A stretch of 64,000 nucleotides of DNA from Flavobacteriales bacterium (GTDB lineage Bacteria; Bacteroidota; Bacteroidia; Flavobacteriales; Flavobacteriaceae): NCBI GenBank assembly GCA_003331305.1, contig QOQB01000003.1, positions 111,462 through 175,461 on the forward strand, read 5' to 3'. Numbering within the stretch: the stretch's first letter is position 1; each line of letters begins with the position of its first letter. Positions 12,302 through 21,168 of this stretch are shown here, piece by piece. The notes beneath the pieces are model-generated. The model was not told where the DNA came from. It did not search any database and worked only from the letters and a program-made list of their open reading frames with translations. Both the position numbers and the translations under genes were made by a program.

Positions 12302-12314
12302 CGACATAATGTCA
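12302..12314. promoter_or_regulatory. Operator-like palindrome, copy 2 (CGACA-N3-TGTCA)
   Basis: One mismatch from copy 1 (C for the first T). The centre is at 12308 versus 12276, about three helical turns away, so both sites face the same side of the DNA. It lies just upstream of a weak -7-like TATGTTTC (12317-12324). Confidence 0.45.
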
Positions 12315-12345
12315 GTTATGTTTCAATGGTATGCATATTGCCGTG

Positions 12346-12374
12346 TGTTAGGTGTATAACATTAAAACCTAACA
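12346..12374 (+). promoter_or_regulatory. Inverted repeat in the hsp20 5' leader
   Basis: TGTTAGGT (12346-12353) and ACCTAACA (12367-12374) are perfectly complementary with a 13-base loop. The 3' arm ends two bases before the ATG. It could be an RNA thermometer-type hairpin or a further operator. Confidence 0.45.
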
Positions 12375-12376
12375 TC

Positions 12377-12805
12377 ATGAATTTAGTACGCAGAAATACT
12401 AACCCATTATTTCCATCTTTATTGGATGAATTTTTCGGAACAGGATTTCCGTTAACCACATCATCGGCGCGAGCACAAGTACCTTCCGTAAACATTGTAG
12501 AAACAGACACTGCTTTTGAGTTAACCGTTGCTGCTCCTGGAAAAACAAGAAAAGACTTCAACGTGGAGCTAGATGACCACGTGTTGACTGTTTCTAGTGA
12601 GTCTACGCATAAAGATGAAAATAAAACGGCACAGTTTACACGCCGTGAATTTACTTTCGATAGTTTCCAACGTAGTTTTAGACTACCCGAAACTATTGAT
12701 ACATCAGCAATCAATGCTACATACGATAACGGTATTTTGACTATTGATTTGCCAAAATTGCAAGAAGCGATTCCTGAACCAAAAAAGCAGATTGAAATTA
12801 AGTAA
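12377..12805 (+). CDS. Small heat-shock protein, Hsp20/alpha-crystallin family
   Basis: ATP-independent holdase chaperone, 142 residues. The alpha-crystallin domain runs from VPSVNIVETDTAFEL to the family end-block (NATYDNGILTIDLPK), and the C-terminal tail carries a short I-P-E type motif for oligomer contact. The N-terminus NLVRRNTNPLFPSLLDEFF is typical of Bacteroidota Hsp20. The ATG at 12377 is chosen because it starts the conserved N-terminus; a reading from 12326 adds unrelated residues. The leader contains an inverted repeat and two upstream palindromes, suggesting stress control. Convergent with uvrB, 11 bases apart. Confidence 0.93.
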   Translation: MNLVRRNTNPLFPSLLDEFFGTGFPLTTSSARAQVPSVNIVETDTAFELTVAAPGKTRKDFNVELDDHVLTVSSESTHKDENKTAQFTRREFTFDSFQRSFRLPETIDTSAINATYDNGILTIDLPKLQEAIPEPKKQIEIK

Positions 12806-12816
12806 TAGTTAGCGCA

Positions 12817-14802
12817 TTAAGCCAGCGTTTTTAGTTGCTGTTGCATACGCTCTATTTCATCTCTAAAATGAGCCGCTTGGATAAAATCCATATCCATAGC
12901 GGCTTTTTCCATGTCTTTTCGCGTCTTACGTACTTTGGCTTGAAGCGCTTCTTTAGATAAATAGGCGATGTCTTCTTTTTCCAAAGTCACAGGTTCGGGG
13001 GTAGTGTTCATACGCTCAAAAGTCTCGTCCAAAGCCTTGTTTAATGCCTGTGGTGTAATGTTATGCCTTTCGTTGAACGCCATTTGTTTTGCTCTACGGT
13101 ATAGGGTTTCGTCAATTGTTTTTTGCATGCTTTTGGTTACATTATCAGCATACATAATCGCCATACCGTTTAAGTTTCTGGCAGCCCTACCGACGGTTTG
13201 CGTCAGGGATCGTGCCGAACGTAAAAAACCTTCTTTGTCTGCATCCAAAATTGCCACTAAAGATACTTCGGGAAGGTCTAAGCCTTCTCGTAAGAGGTTT
13301 ACGCCAATCAAAACATCGAATATTCCTTTGCGTAAATCATGCATGATTTCAACCCGTTCAAGCGTATCGATATCACTGTGGATATACCGACAACGAATGG
13401 AAATACGAGAAAGGTACTTGGTAAGCTCCTCTGCCATGCGTTTGGTAAGTGTGGTCACCAAAACACGCTCGTCTTTTTCGGTACGCAGCTGGATTTCTTC
13501 TACTAAATCATCAATTTGATTTAAACTTGGACGTACTTCAATAATAGGATCAAGTAACCCAGTTGGACGGATAATTTGCTCCACATAAACGCCTTGTGTT
13601 TGCTCTAATTCATAGTCGGAAGGTGTCGCACTTACGTAAATAACTTGCCGTTGCAATTGCTCAAATTCTTCATATTTTAACGGACGATTATCCATCGCAG
13701 CAGGTAAACGGAATCCGTATTCCACTAAATTCTCTTTTCGGCTACGGTCACCGCCATACATAGCATGTACTTGCGACAAGGTAACGTGACTTTCGTCCAC
13801 GACCATTAAATAATCTTCTGGAAAATAATCCAATAAGCAGAATGGCCTTGTGCCAGGTGCACGCCCATCAATGTAACGCGAGTAATTTTCTATCCCCGAA
13901 CAATAGCCTAACTCACGAATCATTTCCAAATCAAAATTGGTGCGCTCTTCTAAGCGTTTTGCTTCCAAATGTTTACCAATTTCTTTAAAATAATCTATTT
14001 GTGCGGTAAGGTCATCTTGGATTTGGTGGATGGCATTTTGTAGCACTTCGGGGGAAGTCGCAAACATATTTGCCGGGTATATGGTCAGTTGCTCAAAATT
14101 TTCTTTAATATTTCCCGTCAGTGGATCAAATACTTCGATTGCTTCGATTTCATCTCCGAAAAAATGAATTTTAAACGCGTGATCAGCATAGCTAGGAAAA
14201 ACGTCAATAACATCACCATTTACACGAAAATTCCCATGCAAAAAATCCGATGTAGTTCGCGCATAAAGACTTTGTACCAGTTGATGTAGTAGTTTTGTTC
14301 GGGGTATGGCTTGATCAACTTGAATATGAATCACGTTCTTTTTAAACTCTACAGGATTTCCAATTCCATAAAGACAAGATACGGAAGCCACTACAATCAC
14401 GTCGCGGCGGCCCGAAAGCAATGAAGAAGTGGTGCTTAGCCGTAGTTTTTCAATTTCATCATTTATGGATAAGTCCTTTTCAATGTAGGTCCCAGATGTA
14501 GGGATATACGCTTCGGGCTGGTAATAATCGTAATAGGACACAAAATACTCCACAGCATTGTTGGGAAAAAACTGCTTAAACTCTGAGTAGAGTTGCGCGG
14601 CAAGTGTTTTGTTATGCGCCAATACGAGAGTCGGACGTCTAGTTTCCGCAATGACGTTGGCAACGGTAAAGGTCTTTCCTGAGCCTGTAACCCCCAAAAG
14701 AGTTTGAAATTTATCTTGCTCAGCAAGACCCATTGCTAATTGGCGGATAGCCTCAGGCTGATCACCAGTAGGTTTAAAATCAGAAATAAGCTCGAACTCC
14801 AT
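12817..14802 (-). CDS. uvrB: Excinuclease ABC subunit B
   Basis: Damage-verification helicase of nucleotide excision repair, partner of UvrA and UvrC. Walker A is GVTGSGKT (37-44). The DNA-gripping beta-hairpin is YYDYYQPEAYIP, the DEAD-like box is VVDESHVT, and helicase motifs are GVNLLREGLDLPEV and QTVGRAARN. The C-terminal UVR motif (MDFIQAAHFRDEIERMQ) binds UvrC. 661 residues, full length. A -7 element (14810-14817) is seven bases upstream. Confidence 0.98.
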   Translation of the reverse strand: MEFELISDFKPTGDQPEAIRQLAMGLAEQDKFQTLLGVTGSGKTFTVANVIAETRRPTLVLAHNKTLAAQLYSEFKQFFPNNAVEYFVSYYDYYQPEAYIPTSGTYIEKDLSINDEIEKLRLSTTSSLLSGRRDVIVVASVSCLYGIGNPVEFKKNVIHIQVDQAIPRTKLLHQLVQSLYARTTSDFLHGNFRVNGDVIDVFPSYADHAFKIHFFGDEIEAIEVFDPLTGNIKENFEQLTIYPANMFATSPEVLQNAIHQIQDDLTAQIDYFKEIGKHLEAKRLEERTNFDLEMIRELGYCSGIENYSRYIDGRAPGTRPFCLLDYFPEDYLMVVDESHVTLSQVHAMYGGDRSRKENLVEYGFRLPAAMDNRPLKYEEFEQLQRQVIYVSATPSDYELEQTQGVYVEQIIRPTGLLDPIIEVRPSLNQIDDLVEEIQLRTEKDERVLVTTLTKRMAEELTKYLSRISIRCRYIHSDIDTLERVEIMHDLRKGIFDVLIGVNLLREGLDLPEVSLVAILDADKEGFLRSARSLTQTVGRAARNLNGMAIMYADNVTKSMQKTIDETLYRRAKQMAFNERHNITPQALNKALDETFERMNTTPEPVTLEKEDIAYLSKEALQAKVRKTRKDMEKAAMDMDFIQAAHFRDEIERMQQQLKTLA

Positions 14803-14809
14803 AGCATGC

Positions 14810-14817
14810 CAAAAATA
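14810..14817 (-). promoter_or_regulatory. -7 promoter element of uvrB
   Basis: TATTTTTG on the minus strand, seven bases before the uvrB ATG, within the 23-base gap to the upstream permease gene. Confidence 0.5.
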
Positions 14818-14825
14818 GCAAAAAC

Positions 14826-15659
14826 TTAGAGGTCTCGACGCATAAGTAGTCTATAGGTTAGTAAATAAAAAATATAGGACCAAACAAGAACAATCACGAT
14901 GTCCCAAAAGCGGACTACAGTATTGGATTGCATCACTTCGCCTACTTGATCGGCAAGGTTGCGTACAGCAGAAAGGCGTGTAAAGGGTTCGGGAACTAGG
15001 TTACTCATTGCATTCAATGGAAATAGTCTAAACACTTGCTCTGCGTCTACCCACGTCGGGGATTTCCATTTAAAGAATCCATAACAAATGCCTTCAAACA
15101 TTTGCCAAACACCTAAAAAACCCAATGCAAAAGCTGAACGTTTTATCGCGGTTCCTAAAAACAAACAAAAAGCAAAAAATGCCACTAGCTTAAGAAAGTA
15201 AGCCAACAGGTATTCTAAGTCTTTAAATATGATACCTATTTCGTTGTAATTGGAATACAGAAGCCCTAAAATTAGTGACACCAAGAAAATAAAAAGAGTA
15301 GAAATACCTGAAAAAGTTACAATCATAACCCACTTGGAATGTAAAAACTCGCGCTTACTAAGTCCGTCTATCAGGTTTTGCTTGATGGTTTTGTTACTGT
15401 ATTCATTGGCGGTCATAGAAACGATAACAACAGCTAAGAAAATTTTGAATAAGGCGCCAATGAATGCATTAAAATGCCAGACATAGGGAAAATTAAAAAT
15501 GCCTTGTTCTGCTAAATGAAATTTAATAGGACCAATATCAAATTTTATAGCAGCAATAAGTGCAATGGAAGTCAGTAAAATAAAATAAGCCCCAATTAAA
15601 ATACGACTGGAACGATTGGTGCGCAGCTTGTCAAACTCTATCAAAAACAATCGTTTCAT
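14826..15659 (-). CDS. ABC-2 type transporter permease
   Basis: Inner-membrane permease of 277 residues with about six hydrophobic segments. The first is near residues 20-40, and a large extracytoplasmic loop follows it. It has the layout of the ABC2_membrane/YhfE-like family that exports drugs, lipids or peptides. The ATG overlaps the end of the ATPase gene by four bases, so the two are translationally coupled and form one transporter. Substrate unknown; nothing in the context identifies it. Confidence 0.8.
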   Translation of the reverse strand: MKRLFLIEFDKLRTNRSSRILIGAYFILLTSIALIAAIKFDIGPIKFHLAEQGIFNFPYVWHFNAFIGALFKIFLAVVIVSMTANEYSNKTIKQNLIDGLSKREFLHSKWVMIVTFSGISTLFIFLVSLILGLLYSNYNEIGIIFKDLEYLLAYFLKLVAFFAFCLFLGTAIKRSAFALGFLGVWQMFEGICYGFFKWKSPTWVDAEQVFRLFPLNAMSNLVPEPFTRLSAVRNLADQVGEVMQSNTVVRFWDIVIVLVWSYIFYLLTYRLLMRRDL

Positions 15660-16558
15660 AGCTGTTGGCTTTTCGTTAGACTTAAAAATTGCTCTTCTAA
15701 GCTTTTTTTCTTTTGAGCAAAATGTGTGATAACAACCCCTTGCTCACTTAGCGTTTTACTGAGTTTTTTAGCGGAAACGGACTTGTTCGGATATGCAATA
15801 ATGTAGTTATCAAGCACTTCAATTTTATCAATATCATTGTGTTTTTCAAGTACCTGTTGAAGAGTCGTCACATCCGTTGAATTTAGTTCAAAGTAACCGT
15901 GATCGTTAGTAAGCTCTGTTACTTTGCCAAAGTAAATTCGCGTTCCTTTTTGCAACACAAGTACATGGGAACACACTTTTTCGACCTCGTCTAACAAGTG
16001 GGAAGCTAATAATATCGTTGTTCCCTGCGCTGCGATTTTTTTTATGATGGTTCTGACTTGCGCAATACCTTGCGGATCTAAGCCATTGGTGGGTTCGTCT
16101 AGAATTAAAATTTCTGGATCATTGAGTAAAGCAGATGCAATAGCCAACCGTTGCTTCATCCCTAATGAATAAGTTTTAAACTTGTCGTTTTTCCTATCTA
16201 AAAGATCTACCAGCTCCAATTTTTCTTCAATTTTAGATTGCGGCACTTCCTTTATTCTACACACCAAACGCAAGTTTTGCAAAGCTGTCATGTATGGATA
16301 AAAATTGGGTCGCTCAATAATGGCGCCCACACGTTTGAGTGCTTGATGGGTGTTTTGTGTACCTCTAAACCATGAAAATTCTCCAGAGGTTGGATTAACT
16401 ACATTTAGAATCATACCTAAAGTAGTAGATTTTCCACTTCCATTGGGGCCAAGAATCCCATAAACATTCCCTTTATTTATAGAAAAAGAAAGTGCGTTTA
16501 CAGCAGAAAGGCTTCCGAATTTTTTGGTTAGGTCAGTTACGTTTAGAATGGTGCTCAT
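15656..16558 (-). CDS. ABC transporter ATP-binding protein
   Basis: Nucleotide-binding subunit of the adjacent ABC-2 permease. Walker A GPNGSGKS (37-44), signature YSLGMKQRLAIA, Walker B ILILDEPTNGLD and the H-loop in LLASHLLDEVE are intact, so it should hydrolyse ATP. 300 residues, with a C-terminal extension after the ATPase core typical of the multidrug/lantibiotic-export (CcmA-like) subfamily. First gene of the pair, divergent from the kinase-like gene at 16614 with a 55-base intergenic region. Confidence 0.9.
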   Translation of the reverse strand: MSTILNVTDLTKKFGSLSAVNALSFSINKGNVYGILGPNGSGKSTTLGMILNVVNPTSGEFSWFRGTQNTHQALKRVGAIIERPNFYPYMTALQNLRLVCRIKEVPQSKIEEKLELVDLLDRKNDKFKTYSLGMKQRLAIASALLNDPEILILDEPTNGLDPQGIAQVRTIIKKIAAQGTTILLASHLLDEVEKVCSHVLVLQKGTRIYFGKVTELTNDHGYFELNSTDVTTLQQVLEKHNDIDKIEVLDNYIIAYPNKSVSAKKLSKTLSEQGVVITHFAQKKKSLEEQFLSLTKSQQL

Positions 16559-16601
16559 TGTCCTATTAACGCGCAGTACTGTATTTTGTTACACAAAGCA
16601 C

Positions 16602-16609
16602 TAACTTTG
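16602..16609 (+). promoter_or_regulatory. -7 promoter element of the kinase-like gene
   Basis: TAACTTTG matches TAnnTTTG and ends four bases before the ATG at 16614, predicting a leaderless mRNA. Confidence 0.55.
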
Positions 16610-16613
16610 ACAC

Positions 16614-17678
16614 ATGCACGACAAGCTAATTTCGAAAAAAAAACCGACCTTTCCTATTAGTCCGTTTTTGGCTGACTATTTGGAGGAGTACTCACGGTCG
16701 CTGAAGATTCCTATTTTCTATGATGATTTACTGCGCTTTTCTGGATCTGTAGCGGTAATGAATAAGCACGACCAGGACAGCCTTTGGGTACGTGTTTTTT
16801 ACTCGGACAGTGACCGTATAGAAATTGATGAACAGCTTAAGCAGGTGTATGCGCTATTACACTCCGATGGAAGTGCCATGACTATTCCCTATCTCAATGT
16901 GGATTGCATTGACTATTGTACGTTTGGAAACTCTAAGCCTTTTCGAGTCAAAATCCGCAACACGCTCAATGATAATTTTATTTATTTTTATGTCAAGAAG
17001 GCAGATGCCTCGCGGATATATGGCTTGGAATTGGAGCATATGCTATCCCCTAACAATTTAAATTTTTTGGTGTATCAAAATACACTTGTTGAAGAACATA
17101 TTGCAGGTATTCCAGGGGACGAGTTTATCCAAGATTTTTTACCAAAATGTTCCAAGACCGAACGTAATCAGATTGCAAAATCATTTGTTAAGTTCAATGA
17201 GCGCTGTATGATTCGCCTGTTGGGTGATATGCGCGCATACAACTATGTTATCGTTCCGATTCATGATTTTGACAAAGTAATCTATAAGATTCGGGCAATT
17301 GATTTTGATCAACAGTCTTATGAGGGAGATTTAAAAGTTTACCGTCCTCAGTTTTTTAAAGAAAACATTCCCATGGTTATGTTGGTAAAAGACCATTTGA
17401 CCAAGACATCGATTGACCAGTATAAAATTGAAGAGCGTGCCACTATTGCCAGACGCATTTTGAGTAATGAAACCCGCTTGACACAATTGTTAAAGTGTAT
17501 GTTGAATGACCATATTTCTACTCCAGAAAAAGTCGAACAGTTACGAAAAGAGGTGTATGAATTAACAAAGCAATCTTCGTTTTTAAAAAGTCATTCAATG
17601 GGGCAAGTTATACGCGCTGCGTTTCATTTTGTTAAGCGCAACTATGAAAACCATGAAATGCTACGCGTAAATCGTTAG
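16614..17678 (+). CDS. Uncharacterised protein with kinase-like fold signatures
   Basis: I do not recognise a named family. The 354 residues carry signs of a protein-kinase/aminoglycoside-kinase fold in the right order: YFYVKK (Lys128/129, beta-3 lysine-like), a following acidic helix (ELEHM, 139-143), a hinge-like segment LVEEHIAGIPGDEF (158-171), a catalytic-loop-like D205-x4-N210 (GDMRAYN), and IDFD (229-232) in place of DFG. No glycine-rich loop is obvious. No signal peptide or membrane segment. Probably cytosolic. The stop overlaps the convergent pRiA4b-like gene by four bases (TTAG). The kinase idea is inference from motif spacing; substrate unknown. Confidence 0.55.
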   Translation: MHDKLISKKKPTFPISPFLADYLEEYSRSLKIPIFYDDLLRFSGSVAVMNKHDQDSLWVRVFYSDSDRIEIDEQLKQVYALLHSDGSAMTIPYLNVDCIDYCTFGNSKPFRVKIRNTLNDNFIYFYVKKADASRIYGLELEHMLSPNNLNFLVYQNTLVEEHIAGIPGDEFIQDFLPKCSKTERNQIAKSFVKFNERCMIRLLGDMRAYNYVIVPIHDFDKVIYKIRAIDFDQQSYEGDLKVYRPQFFKENIPMVMLVKDHLTKTSIDQYKIEERATIARRILSNETRLTQLLKCMLNDHISTPEKVEQLRKEVYELTKQSSFLKSHSMGQVIRAAFHFVKRNYENHEMLRVNR

Positions 17679-18169
17679 TACCAATCATCTGAGGGCTCCT
17701 CAAAATCGTTCGTGCCGTTTTCGTCAAATTCGTTTTCATTCCATGGATCTTTTTCTGCTTCAAACGTTTTTTCCGGCGCTTCATCTGGCACATCACCATG
17801 AGAAAAAAGAAGTAATGGGTACGCGTTTCCGGGTTTAGGTTCATCCGTTTCAATCAGCTCCACAAAGAAAGTCCACAGATTTAAAAAGTCATAGACATAA
17901 AGCATTTTAGAGACCTTTGGGAAAACCTCATGAAGTACGGTGTCAATCATGCGGCGTGTGTCATTTTCTCCCATATCAAATAACGAAATAGAATCGCCTT
18001 GTTGCCATTCATCATCACTTTCATAAAAAACAGCCATTTCAGAACCTCCAAAGCCAAATGCTTGTGTGATGGCATTGTGAAAGTCTTCAAAAGTGGCATT
18101 CTCTTCCAAGGCAATATCTCGGAAAACATCTTCTTTGGTATCTAAAATAAGTCTAAAGTGATAAATCAT
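17675..18169 (-). CDS. Plasmid pRiA4b ORF-3-like protein
   Basis: 164 residues. The N-terminal half (MIYHFRLILDTKEDVFRDIA, then a LEENATFEDFHNAI-type helix and FGF) is the pRiA4b ORF-3/IS1096 TnpR-passenger domain, whose biochemical role is not settled. The C-terminal ~50 residues are very acidic and probably disordered. Despite the family name there is no transposon here. The ATG at 18169 starts the conserved domain and overlaps the 3' end of the heme A synthase gene by 17 bases, so it ends a long leftward operon. Confidence 0.75.
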   Translation of the reverse strand: MIYHFRLILDTKEDVFRDIALEENATFEDFHNAITQAFGFGGSEMAVFYESDDEWQQGDSISLFDMGENDTRRMIDTVLHEVFPKVSKMLYVYDFLNLWTFFVELIETDEPKPGNAYPLLLFSHGDVPDEAPEKTFEAEKDPWNENEFDENGTNDFEEPSDDWY

Positions 18170-19184
18170 AACGGTGTAAGTTAATTCGTAAAATCCAATA
18201 CAATTGCACCCCAAATAAAAACGTAGCTAAAACCAGATGTAAAGGTTGGGTGGCAAAAGGAAAATCAAAGTAAAACATGGCAATTCCAAGAAAAACTTCT
18301 CCGCCAATAAGCCATAAAATGCGACGAATAAAAATGCGTTCTATTTGAGCTTTTATTGCCCAAAAATAAAGCAAAGCATTAAAGGCAATTACAAGTATAG
18401 ACAGGCTTCTATGAATATAAAAATTTAACTCTGGAGCAGCTAACCAAAATTGTGGAAGATCGTATCCCCAACGGATAACTTGTGTGTCTACAAACTGTCT
18501 TACTTGGATGCCAAGAATAATTTGAACTATCGTCAGTGTAAACGTAGCATAAAGCAATACTCTGATTTTTCGAGACGGTAATTTACTCAGTCCAAAAGAC
18601 TTTGAGGTTACTCGTACCACGAGTAAAAAACCAACTAACAGTAATGCCATCAGCATGTGTACTGAAATTTTTAATGGTAGGAGGTTGGAGTCTACGACAG
18701 TTTTTCCCAGCCACGCTTGAAATAAAATTCCCAAAAGCGACAACAATGAAAAAATAAAAATAATGGGTTTTTTGCGCCACCACTTTATACTATACCCAAA
18801 CAAAATGAGGATTGCCAATCCAGAAAGTGCACCAAGCAGTCGATTAATGAATTCAATCCAAGTGTGTGTGGCATTAAAAATGGCGTAATCATGTTTGGTG
18901 TACGGTTTCCAAAGTGAGGGGTCGAAGCTTTCTGAAGTAGTGAAAGTTTTTTCGGCTATTAAAAGACGCTTTTTGTCAATTATCACATTTCCTTTTCGAA
19001 ATGTTGTGTTGGGTTTCCATTCCAATTGCTCGGCTTGTACAGGCGGAATGTAATAGCCAAAACACTTGGGCCAATCCGGACACCCCATACCGCTACCCGT
19101 CATCCGCACCGTAGCACCTGCAGCAATAACAAGATAAACGATAACGAGTGAAACGCGTGTCCAACGCTGTATATTTTTGTACAT
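18153..19184 (-). CDS. ctaA: Heme A synthase (COX15/CtaA)
   Basis: Integral membrane enzyme that oxidises heme O to heme A for aa3-type cytochrome oxidase, so it indicates aerobic respiration. 343 residues with about eight membrane helices. Diagnostic sequence: GSGMGCPDWPKCFG after the first helix, THTWIEFINRLLG and SVHMLMALLL (heme-ligand histidines), and YIHRSLSIL and QPLHLVLATFLFG in the second half. It starts two bases after the nucleotidyltransferase stop, so probably one operon. Confidence 0.95.
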   Translation of the reverse strand: MYKNIQRWTRVSLVIVYLVIAAGATVRMTGSGMGCPDWPKCFGYYIPPVQAEQLEWKPNTTFRKGNVIIDKKRLLIAEKTFTTSESFDPSLWKPYTKHDYAIFNATHTWIEFINRLLGALSGLAILILFGYSIKWWRKKPIIFIFSLLSLLGILFQAWLGKTVVDSNLLPLKISVHMLMALLLVGFLLVVRVTSKSFGLSKLPSRKIRVLLYATFTLTIVQIILGIQVRQFVDTQVIRWGYDLPQFWLAAPELNFYIHRSLSILVIAFNALLYFWAIKAQIERIFIRRILWLIGGEVFLGIAMFYFDFPFATQPLHLVLATFLFGVQLYWILRINLHRYDLSL

Positions 19185-19186
19185 AA

Positions 19187-20617
19187 TTAGGCGGGCGATA
19201 TGCCCATAGCTTGGGCTTTTGTTAACATATAAGCATGTGCTGCTTCGTATTCGTTTGGAATCTCACCTTCCAAAATAGCTTCTTTTATAGCATCTTTAAT
19301 CTCTCCCACTTGACGGCACGGCTTTAATGCAAAAATACGCATGATTTCTTCTCCTGAAACAGGAGGTTGAAAGTTTCGAACTTGGTCTCTTTCTTCTACT
19401 TCCAGCACCTTTTCTTTAACGATTTCAAAGTTTTTGTGATATCGTGCAAATCGTTTTGAATTTTTTGTGGTGATGTCTGCTTTACAGAGTAGGAGTAAGT
19501 CGTCGAGCAAATCTCCAGCGTCAAAAATAAGACGACGTACAGCAGAATCTGTAACATCATCTTGTGCAATTACAATGGGTCTAGAACTCATATACACGAG
19601 CTTTTGAACATATTTCATTTTCTCGTTTAGTGGCATACGCAGTCTTTTAAATAGTTTGTAAACCATCTTTGCGCCAACGAATTCATGTGCGTGAAATGTC
19701 CATCCTATTTTAGCATCAAATTTTTTAGTTGGCGCTTTACCAATATCGTGTAAAAGCGCGGCCCAGCGCAACCAAACATTGGTAGTGTACTCACTTATGT
19801 TGTCCACAACTTCTAGCGTATGATAAAAGTTGTCTTTGTGACGCTGACCCTCAACCTCATCGATGCCCTTAAGAGCGATAAGTTCAGGTAAAATGAACTT
19901 TAAAAGCCCTGTTTTTTCAAGCAATAAAAACCCTTTCGAAGGTTTTGGACATGCCATAATTTTATGCATTTCCTCAACTATTCTTTCTTTGGATAGTATA
20001 TCAATACGTGTATTGTTTTTTATAATAGCGTTAAAAGATTTTTGTTCAATTTCAAATTTCAGTTGTGTGGCAAATCGAATAGCCCGTAGCATACGCAGTG
20101 GATCGTCGCTATAGGTGATGTTGGGGTTAAGAGGTGTCCTTATAATAGCGTCTTTCAAATCCTGAATGCCATTAAATGGATCTAGAAGTGTTCCAAAGTT
20201 TGAAGCATTGAGGCCTAATGCCAATGCGTTAATGGTAAAATCACGTCGTTTTTGGTCATCTTCCAAACTGCCATTTTCCACAAGTGGATTTCGGCTATCG
20301 GAAGTATAACTTTCTTTGCGTGCACCTACAAATTCAAGTTGAATATCACCAAACCTTATCATTGCCGTGCCGTAGTTTTTAAATACTTGAACCTGGTTTT
20401 TCCCCGGAAGTAGTTCAGCTACTTTTTTAGCTAACGCAATACCGCTACCAACAGCAACAATATCTATATCCGAGCCTGTTTCGCGCCCCAAGAGCGTGTC
20501 TCTAACAAATCCACCAATGACATATGCCTCCACTTCCAGGAAATCGGCGGCTTTTTGTACAAAAGCAAAAGCAGGCAACTCAAGTGCCTTGTTGATATGT
20601 GTGTTGTTTATTTTCAT
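19187..20617 (-). CDS. CCA-adding tRNA nucleotidyltransferase / polyA polymerase family, with HD domain
   Basis: Class II nucleotidyltransferase of 476 residues, probably maturing tRNA 3' ends. The head domain has GGFVRDTLLG and the metal pair in GSDIDIV. The RNA-binding part contains DPLRMLRAIRFATQL. An HD domain follows (LLHDIGKAPTK preceded by EGQRHKDNFYHTLEV), a phosphohydrolase module often fused in this family. CCA versus polyA specificity cannot be read by eye; CCA addition is more likely in Bacteroidota. Overlaps the upstream Sua5 gene by four bases. Confidence 0.92.
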   Translation of the reverse strand: MKINNTHINKALELPAFAFVQKAADFLEVEAYVIGGFVRDTLLGRETGSDIDIVAVGSGIALAKKVAELLPGKNQVQVFKNYGTAMIRFGDIQLEFVGARKESYTSDSRNPLVENGSLEDDQKRRDFTINALALGLNASNFGTLLDPFNGIQDLKDAIIRTPLNPNITYSDDPLRMLRAIRFATQLKFEIEQKSFNAIIKNNTRIDILSKERIVEEMHKIMACPKPSKGFLLLEKTGLLKFILPELIALKGIDEVEGQRHKDNFYHTLEVVDNISEYTTNVWLRWAALLHDIGKAPTKKFDAKIGWTFHAHEFVGAKMVYKLFKRLRMPLNEKMKYVQKLVYMSSRPIVIAQDDVTDSAVRRLIFDAGDLLDDLLLLCKADITTKNSKRFARYHKNFEIVKEKVLEVEERDQVRNFQPPVSGEEIMRIFALKPCRQVGEIKDAIKEAILEGEIPNEYEAAHAYMLTKAQAMGISPA

Positions 20618-21168
20618 CGCAATTGCTTCACGCTTCCGTCAGGCATTAGTTGTAAAACCTGAGATGGAGCGCTTGCTATTTTATCTTTATCCAAAGGTAC
20701 TATTTCGTCTACTTGCGCCAAAATTTGTGCATCTATTTGGTGAAAGGTAACAGGAATAGGTTTTCCACTCAAATTTGCAGAGGTGCTAACAATTGGTTTT
20801 CCCAGTGCAGTAATCAAATCAAGAGCAAAACAAGGTTTTGGAATTCGGATGGCTACACTTTCATTGTCGCTGATAACTCCTTTTGCAAGTCCTTTCCCTT
20901 TGGGATAAACAAGTGTTGTTGGCTGCTCATTTTGTAGTAATTCTTCAATGTTTTCAGGTACGGCCTCCACGTATTGCCTTAGCATATCAATACTGGAAAC
21001 AAGTGCAATAAGCGGTTTGTTTTTTGAACGATTTTTTAGTTTAAAAATAGCATCTACTGCTTTTTGATTTGTAGCATCGCAACCTAACCCCCAAATGGTA
21101 TCCGCAGGGTAGAGGATTGTTTTGCTTTTAATAAGCGCCTTTACAGTGATGTCCGTATTACTTTTCAT
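20614..21168 (-). CDS. L-threonylcarbamoyladenylate synthase, Sua5/YciO/TsaC type
   Basis: Makes threonylcarbamoyl-AMP, the first step of the t6A37 tRNA modification. 184 residues, the short TsaC form without the C-terminal Sua5 domain. Family blocks: PADTIWGLGCDA, KLKNRSKNKPL and IVSTSANLSGKP. Overlaps the 3' end of the glycosyltransferase gene upstream by 11 bases and the nucleotidyltransferase downstream by four, so it is tied to another tRNA-maturation gene in the same operon. Confidence 0.93.
   Translation of the reverse strand: MKSNTDITVKALIKSKTILYPADTIWGLGCDATNQKAVDAIFKLKNRSKNKPLIALVSSIDMLRQYVEAVPENIEELLQNEQPTTLVYPKGKGLAKGVISDNESVAIRIPKPCFALDLITALGKPIVSTSANLSGKPIPVTFHQIDAQILAQVDEIVPLDKDKIASAPSQVLQLMPDGSVKQLR

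Noticed and set aside
12968..13519. 183-codon open frame antisense to uvrB
   Set aside because: Shadow of the uvrB reading frame; no motif and no promoter.
17675..18169. pRiA4b ORF-3/IS1096-TnpR-passenger annotation as sign of a mobile element
   Set aside because: No transposase, inverted repeat or target duplication is seen; the gene belongs to an ordinary operon.
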